From Thermoanaerobaculia bacterium (GTDB lineage: Bacteria; Acidobacteriota; Thermoanaerobaculia; UBA5066), in the NCBI GenBank assembly GCA_023717585.1, contig JAMQPJ010000619.1, positions 1 through 9,554 on the forward strand: a DNA stretch of 9,554 nt, read 5' to 3'. The position numbers and the translations under genes were made by a program. Position 1 is the first letter of the stretch. Each line of letters opens with the position of its first letter. Shown here one piece after another: positions 6,101 to 9,554 of the stretch. Under the pieces are notes generated by a model. That model was not told where the DNA came from. It saw only the letters and a program-made list of their open reading frames with translations, and did no database searches.

Positions 6101-8080
6101 GTGCGTCCGACGCCGCCCGTCGAAGGCCTGTTTTCCCGCCGGCTCCTCGTGGTGTCGGGCAAGGGCGGCGTCGGGAAGACGACGGTCGCGGCCGCGCTCG
6201 CGAAGCTCGCGGCGGACGCGGGTCGCACCGTCCTGCTCGTCTCCACGGACGGGCGCGGGGACGCTGCGGCCCTCCTCGGGAAAAAGGACACGGGCTACCG
6301 TGAGGCCGAGCTCGCCCCCGGCCTCCACGGCATCACGGCCGACTTCGACGCGCTCCTGACCGACTTCGTCCACGCGGGCGTGCCGATCCGGCTGCTCGCC
6401 GACCGCATCCTCGCCGTGCCCGCCTTCCGGTTCTTCACGCGGGCGACGCCCGGCCTCCCCGATCTCCTCCTTCTCGGCAAGATCCGGGAGGTTCTCAGGC
6501 GAAAGCGATCGACCGCGCGCGAGCCACGGGTCGAGCTCGTCGTGCTCGACGCACCGGCCGCCGGCCACGCGCTCTCGCTCGTCGCGCTGCCCCGCACGCT
6601 CCTCGCGACGGTTCCGGCGGGGCCCGTGCGGAAGCTCGCGGAGTGGCTCGACGGTCTTCTCGAAGACCCGAAGCACGCGGCCCTCGTCGTGGTCTCCGAG
6701 CCCGAGGACTTCGCGGCGAAGGAAACCGAGGAGCTGATCGAGGGCGCGCGAGAGAAGGCCGGCCTCGCCACGGCTCTCGTCGTCGTGAACCGGGTCGGGA
6801 GAGGAGGAAAAGAAGAAAGAGAAGAACTTCTGCTCAGAAGGGAAAGGGAAAGAGGGATTCCGCTCGTCGAGGTTGCGGAGATCGAAAACGACGAGTTCGA
6901 AGAGCACCAGGAGATTTCTTCGAATGGTCCCGTGCCGAATGCGCGCGGAGAGCAAGATGGTCATGTCGCCGCGCGGGCCAGCCAGTTTTTTTCCGCCTTC
7001 CTGACCACCTTCGAAGAGAATCTTCACGCGGCGGCGCCTTCGCGCGAAGACCGCCCGAAGCGCGCCGCCCGCGCCCGCGCTCCGGAAAGCAGGAGATCAT
7101 TCTCTCCAACCCTCGATCTCGGGCCCTGGCTCGACGAGGAGAGGCTCATCGTCCTCACGGGTCCCGGGGGCGTCGGGAAGACGACGCTTTCTGCGGCCCT
7201 CGGAATCGCGGCGGCCCGCCGCGGGCGGCGTGCGCTCGTCCTGACGGTCGATCCCGCCCGGCGCCTTGCGCAGGCCCTCGGACTCTCGGAAAGGGAAGCG
7301 CGCTCCGGGCGCCCCGCCGAGGTGAAGTTGAGCGGCATCCCGAAGGGCGGCCGTCTCTTCGCCCTCCAGATCGACCCGAAGGCGACGTTCGAGCGGCTTC
7401 TCGGGCGCACGGCGAGCCCAGACGCGCTCGCGAGAATCCACGCGAACCGCCTTTACTCCGGGCTCGTCGACTCGTTGCCCGGCGTCCTCGAATACATGGG
7501 TGTCGAGGCGCTCCACGAGCACGCGACGGATCCAGACGTCGACCTCCTGGTGCTCGACACGCCGCCGGCCGCCCGCGGCCTCGATTTTCTGGCGGCGCCC
7601 GAGCGTTTGGTCACGCTGCTCGAGAACGACGCGCTGCGCTTCTTCCTTCGGCGCGACGGATTCCTCGGACGCGCGTTCTCAGAAGCCTCGCGCGGGGGCG
7701 CGGTGCTCCTGCGCGCCGCGGACAAGGTCCTCGGACTCGGCTTCCTCGCCGACCTCGCCGACTTCTTCCGCGCGTTCGACGGCCTCTACGACGGATTCCG
7801 GGACCGCAGCCGCGAGGCGGCCCGGCTGCTCGCGGAGGGGCGCTACCTCGTCGCGACGACGCTCGACTTCTCCGCGCTCGCGACGTCCGTCGACCTCGCT
7901 GCCGGCCTCGCGCGTCGCGGGGCCCGGCCGGGCCTGCTCTTGAACCGCGTGAGCGTGCGCCGGACCTCGCCGCCTCGCCTTCCCGGGCCGCTCGCCGAGC
8001 TCCCCGCGCTCGCGCTCGTCGAGACGGACGCGCCCGCCGACGAACTGCCCTCGGTCCTCGCGTCGGCTCTCGCAGACTGA
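6101..8080 (+). CDS. Tandem GET3/ArsA-type ATPase (two ATPase domains in one chain)
   Basis: The product has 659 residues. ArsA/GET3 ATPases are cytosolic P-loop dimers that drive arsenite export or carry tail-anchored membrane proteins. Domain 1 has the deviant Walker A SGKGGVGKTT (19-28), a STDGRGD switch-I region (48-54) and DAPAAGH (150-156). Domain 2 has TGPGGVGKTT (353-362), TVDPARR (382-388) and DTPPAARGLDFL (486-497). The Lys after the first P-loop Gly, a hallmark of the deviant Walker A, is kept in domain 1 but is Pro355 in domain 2. No Cys metal site was seen, arguing against an arsenite pump. The two halves recall, from memory, the adjacent mycobacterial genes Rv3679/Rv3680. A charged linker (about 233-345) joins the domains. 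The frame is open back to 5009, but upstream sequence is antisense to other genes; GTG 6101 is the only sensible start, with a weak ribosome site. Confidence 0.88.
   Translation: MRPTPPVEGLFSRRLLVVSGKGGVGKTTVAAALAKLAADAGRTVLLVSTDGRGDAAALLGKKDTGYREAELAPGLHGITADFDALLTDFVHAGVPIRLLADRILAVPAFRFFTRATPGLPDLLLLGKIREVLRRKRSTAREPRVELVVLDAPAAGHALSLVALPRTLLATVPAGPVRKLAEWLDGLLEDPKHAALVVVSEPEDFAAKETEELIEGAREKAGLATALVVVNRVGRGGKEEREELLLRRERERGIPLVEVAEIENDEFEEHQEISSNGPVPNARGEQDGHVAARASQFFSAFLTTFEENLHAAAPSREDRPKRAARARAPESRRSFSPTLDLGPWLDEERLIVLTGPGGVGKTTLSAALGIAAARRGRRALVLTVDPARRLAQALGLSEREARSGRPAEVKLSGIPKGGRLFALQIDPKATFERLLGRTASPDALARIHANRLYSGLVDSLPGVLEYMGVEALHEHATDPDVDLLVLDTPPAARGLDFLAAPERLVTLLENDALRFFLRRDGFLGRAFSEASRGGAVLLRAADKVLGLGFLADLADFFRAFDGLYDGFRDRSREAARLLAEGRYLVATTLDFSALATSVDLAAGLARRGARPGLLLNRVSVRRTSPPRLPGPLAELPALALVETDAPADELPSVLASALAD
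6797..6857 (+). other. Polypurine tract with AGA/AGG codons inside the ATPase interdomain linker
   Basis: Positions 6797-6826 are 30 consecutive purines. After a mostly pyrimidine 9-nt break, 6836-6857 are 22 more purines. In frame, all six Arg codons here are AGA or AGG, whereas the rest of the gene uses mainly CGN. The encoded segment (about residues 234-252) is highly charged. CTTCTG-CT-CAGAAG (6827-6840) forms a small inverted repeat between the two tracts. Confidence 0.75.
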
Positions 8081-8127
8081 ACGTCAGGCGAGCCGAACGA
8101 CGGGCGAGCCGAACGTCAGGACAGCCG
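8080..8127. repeat. Three tandem 16-bp repeats spanning the convergent gene ends
   Basis: Copies are AACGTCAGGCGAGCCG (8080-8095), AACGACGGGCGAGCCG (8096-8111) and AACGTCAGGACAGCCG (8112-8127). Copies 2 and 3 each differ from copy 1 at two positions. The array starts on the last base of the ATPase stop codon and ends inside the final codons of hutH; copy 3 contains the hutH stop (TCA at 8116-8118). Copies 1 and 2 look like duplicates of the end of hutH. The 35-bp gap holds no classical terminator with a T tract; only a bulged stem, CGGCTC (8063-8068) with GAGCCG (8090-8095), is visible. Confidence 0.85.
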
Positions 8128-9554
8128 CGCGAGAATGCCGTCGAGGTCGCCGGCCAGGACGGCCCGGGCGCCTTCGATCGCGGGCGCCGCCTGGCGGTCC
8201 GCGTCCCAGAACGGCACGCGCGCGCGCACGAGCCGGTGGAGCTCCTCGAGCGCCGGCGAGGTCACGAGGGGCCTTCTGAGATCCAGGGCCTGCGCGGCCG
8301 CGAGCAGCTCGATCGCGAGCACCGTCTCGAGGAGATCGACGTTCTTCTGAAGCTTGCGGGCCGCGATCGGACCCATCGAGACATGGTCTTCCTTCCCCGC
8401 CGAGGTGGGGATCGAGTCGACGGACGCCGGAAAGGAATTCGACTTCGCCTCGGAGACGAGAGCCGCCGCGGTTACGTGGATCATCATGAGGCCCGAGTTC
8501 AAACCGCCGTCACGCGTCAGGAAGGCGGGCAGGTCTCCGGAGAGCGCCGGGTTGACGAGCCGCTCGGTGCGCCGCTCGGACAGCGAGGCCATGTCGGCTG
8601 TCGACGCCGTGAGGAGATCGCACACCAGGGCCACCGGCGCCGCGTGAAAATTCCCACCCGAGACGAGCGTACCTGTCTCGGCGAAGACCATCGGGTTGTC
8701 GGTCGCGGCGTTCATCTCGATCTCGATCACCCGCCGCGCGTGCGCTGCCGCGTCGCGGGCCGTTCCGTGCACCTGCGGGATGCAGCGGAGCGCGTACGCG
8801 TCCTGCACGACGCCGCAATCGTGATGACTCTCGCGCAGGGGCGAATGCGCGAGGAGCTCCCGCAGGTTGCGCGCCGAGACGATCTGGCCGGGATGCGGCC
8901 GCGCCGCGTGGATGCGAGGGTCGAACGCGGCGTCCGTGCCCTTGAGCGTGTCCAGAGTGAGCGCCGCCACGAGATCCGCCGCCTTCAGAAGCTGGAGGAG
9001 CCGGTGCAGCGCGAGGGCGGAGAGCCCCGTCGTGAGCTGGGTTCCGTTGATGAGCGCGAGCCCTTCCTTCGCCTCGAGGACGGCGGCGGAAAGGCCCGCG
9101 GACGGGAGCGCCTCCGCGGACGGCAGGCGCTTCCCGTTCCATTCGACCTCGCCTTCCCCTGCGAGGGCGAGCGCGAGATGCGCGAGCGGCGCGAGATCTC
9201 CGGACGCGCCCACCGAGCCCTGCTCCGGGATGACCGGGTGGATTCCCTTTTCGAGGCACGCGAGAAGGAGTTCGAGCGTCTCCCGGCGCACGCCCGAGAA
9301 TCCCTTCGCCAGACAGTTCGCGCGGAGCAGCATGACGGCCCGTACGGCCGGCGCGGCCAGCGGCCGTCCCGTCCCGGCCGCGTGACTCCTCACGAGATTC
9401 AGCTGGAGCTGCCCGAGCTTCTCCCGCGGGATGACGACGTCGGCGAACTTCCCGAAGCCCGTCGTGACGCCGTAGACGACGCGGTTCTCCTCGACTGCGC
9501 GGTCGATGACGGCGCGGGCCGCGTCGACGCGCGCCGCGGCACGCGGCGCGAGAA
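8116..9554 (-). CDS. hutH: Histidine ammonia-lyase, lacking only the N-terminus (cut by window edge)
   Basis: Histidine ammonia-lyase removes ammonia from L-histidine to give urocanate, the first step of histidine use and the substrate source for HutU. The frame is open from the right edge (first full codon at 9552) to TGA 8116, 478 residues of a family of about 500-510, so roughly 25-35 residues are missing. The Ala-Ser-Gly that cyclises into the MIO electrophile is at 9207-9199 within GSVGASGDLAPLAH. Other signatures are YGVTTGFG near the window edge, QLQLNLVRSHAAG, EIEMNAATDNPM and SNSFPASVDSIPTSAGKEDHVSMG. The GTG at 9393 is an internal Val of the LNLVRSHA motif, not the start. The gene lies about 7.4 kb from hutU on the same strand with unrelated genes between, and its 3' end converges on the ATPase. 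Confidence 0.97.
   Translation of the reverse strand, partial: LAPRAAARVDAARAVIDRAVEENRVVYGVTTGFGKFADVVIPREKLGQLQLNLVRSHAAGTGRPLAAPAVRAVMLLRANCLAKGFSGVRRETLELLLACLEKGIHPVIPEQGSVGASGDLAPLAHLALALAGEGEVEWNGKRLPSAEALPSAGLSAAVLEAKEGLALINGTQLTTGLSALALHRLLQLLKAADLVAALTLDTLKGTDAAFDPRIHAARPHPGQIVSARNLRELLAHSPLRESHHDCGVVQDAYALRCIPQVHGTARDAAAHARRVIEIEMNAATDNPMVFAETGTLVSGGNFHAAPVALVCDLLTASTADMASLSERRTERLVNPALSGDLPAFLTRDGGLNSGLMMIHVTAAALVSEAKSNSFPASVDSIPTSAGKEDHVSMGPIAARKLQKNVDLLETVLAIELLAAAQALDLRRPLVTSPALEELHRLVRARVPFWDADRQAAPAIEGARAVLAGDLDGILARLS

Noticed and set aside
6797..6826. Programmed frameshift at the purine-rich GGAAAAG stretch
   Set aside because: The zero frame stays open and both ATPase domains are in the same frame, so no shift is needed. 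No classical slippery heptamer with a downstream structure was found.
5993..7027. 344-residue reverse-strand ORF opposite the ATPase
   Set aside because: It is a shadow of the P-loop ATPase coding frame; the sequence is charged and low-complexity with no domain signature.
6101..8080. Arsenite-pump ATPase ArsA
   Set aside because: No Cys metalloid-binding residues are visible in the chain, and no arsB, arsD or arsR gene lies nearby.

Overview
This is a GC-rich, densely coded bacterial window with strong G/C bias at third codon positions, GTG starts, overlapping genes and very short intergenic gaps. No phylogenetic marker is present. The gene mix (PhaR/phasin-type proteins, a tandem GET3/ArsA-type ATPase, an epimerase-acyltransferase pair and hut genes) would suit Acidobacteriota, Myxococcota or a similar lineage, but that is only a guess. 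Both window ends cut through histidine-degradation genes, so this is an internal chromosomal fragment.

Layout, left to right. (1) 1-742, minus: N-terminal 247 residues of urocanate hydratase (hutU). (2) 743-818: a short divergent intergenic region almost completely filled by four inverted repeats, with a consensus-like promoter pointing right. (3) 819-2062, plus: a two-gene operon encoding a protein with a PhaR-type DNA-binding domain joined to a phasin-like helical region, then a phasin-like protein, closed by a strong hairpin terminator at 2089-2115. (4) 2132-3424, plus: patatin-like lipid acyl hydrolase, converging with the next operon across 6 bp. (5) 5938 down to 3431, minus: an operon of a small phasin-like protein, an SDR/NAD-epimerase-like protein with an altered active site, and an MGAT/PlsC-type acyltransferase that overlaps the SDR stop. 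(6) 5939-6100: divergent control region with two adjoining palindromes, one containing a -10-like box. (7) 6101-8080, plus: one 659-residue polypeptide carrying two GET3/ArsA-type ATPase domains. (8) 8080-8127: a triple 16-bp tandem repeat filling the gap between convergent genes. (9) 8116-9554, minus: histidine ammonia-lyase (hutH), lacking only its N-terminus.

How the genes may work together. HutH and HutU catalyse steps 1 and 2 of histidine breakdown. The block between them is not hut-related. Three of its proteins look like storage-granule surface or nucleoid-linking proteins, and beside them sit an acyl hydrolase, a neutral-lipid-type acyltransferase, an SDR and a GET3-like targeting ATPase. 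A coherent but unproven reading is a carbon/lipid storage-granule module. No PHA synthase, thiolase or reductase gene is visible, so the granule polymer cannot be named from this window.

No tRNA, rRNA, CRISPR array, transposase or attachment site was recognised.
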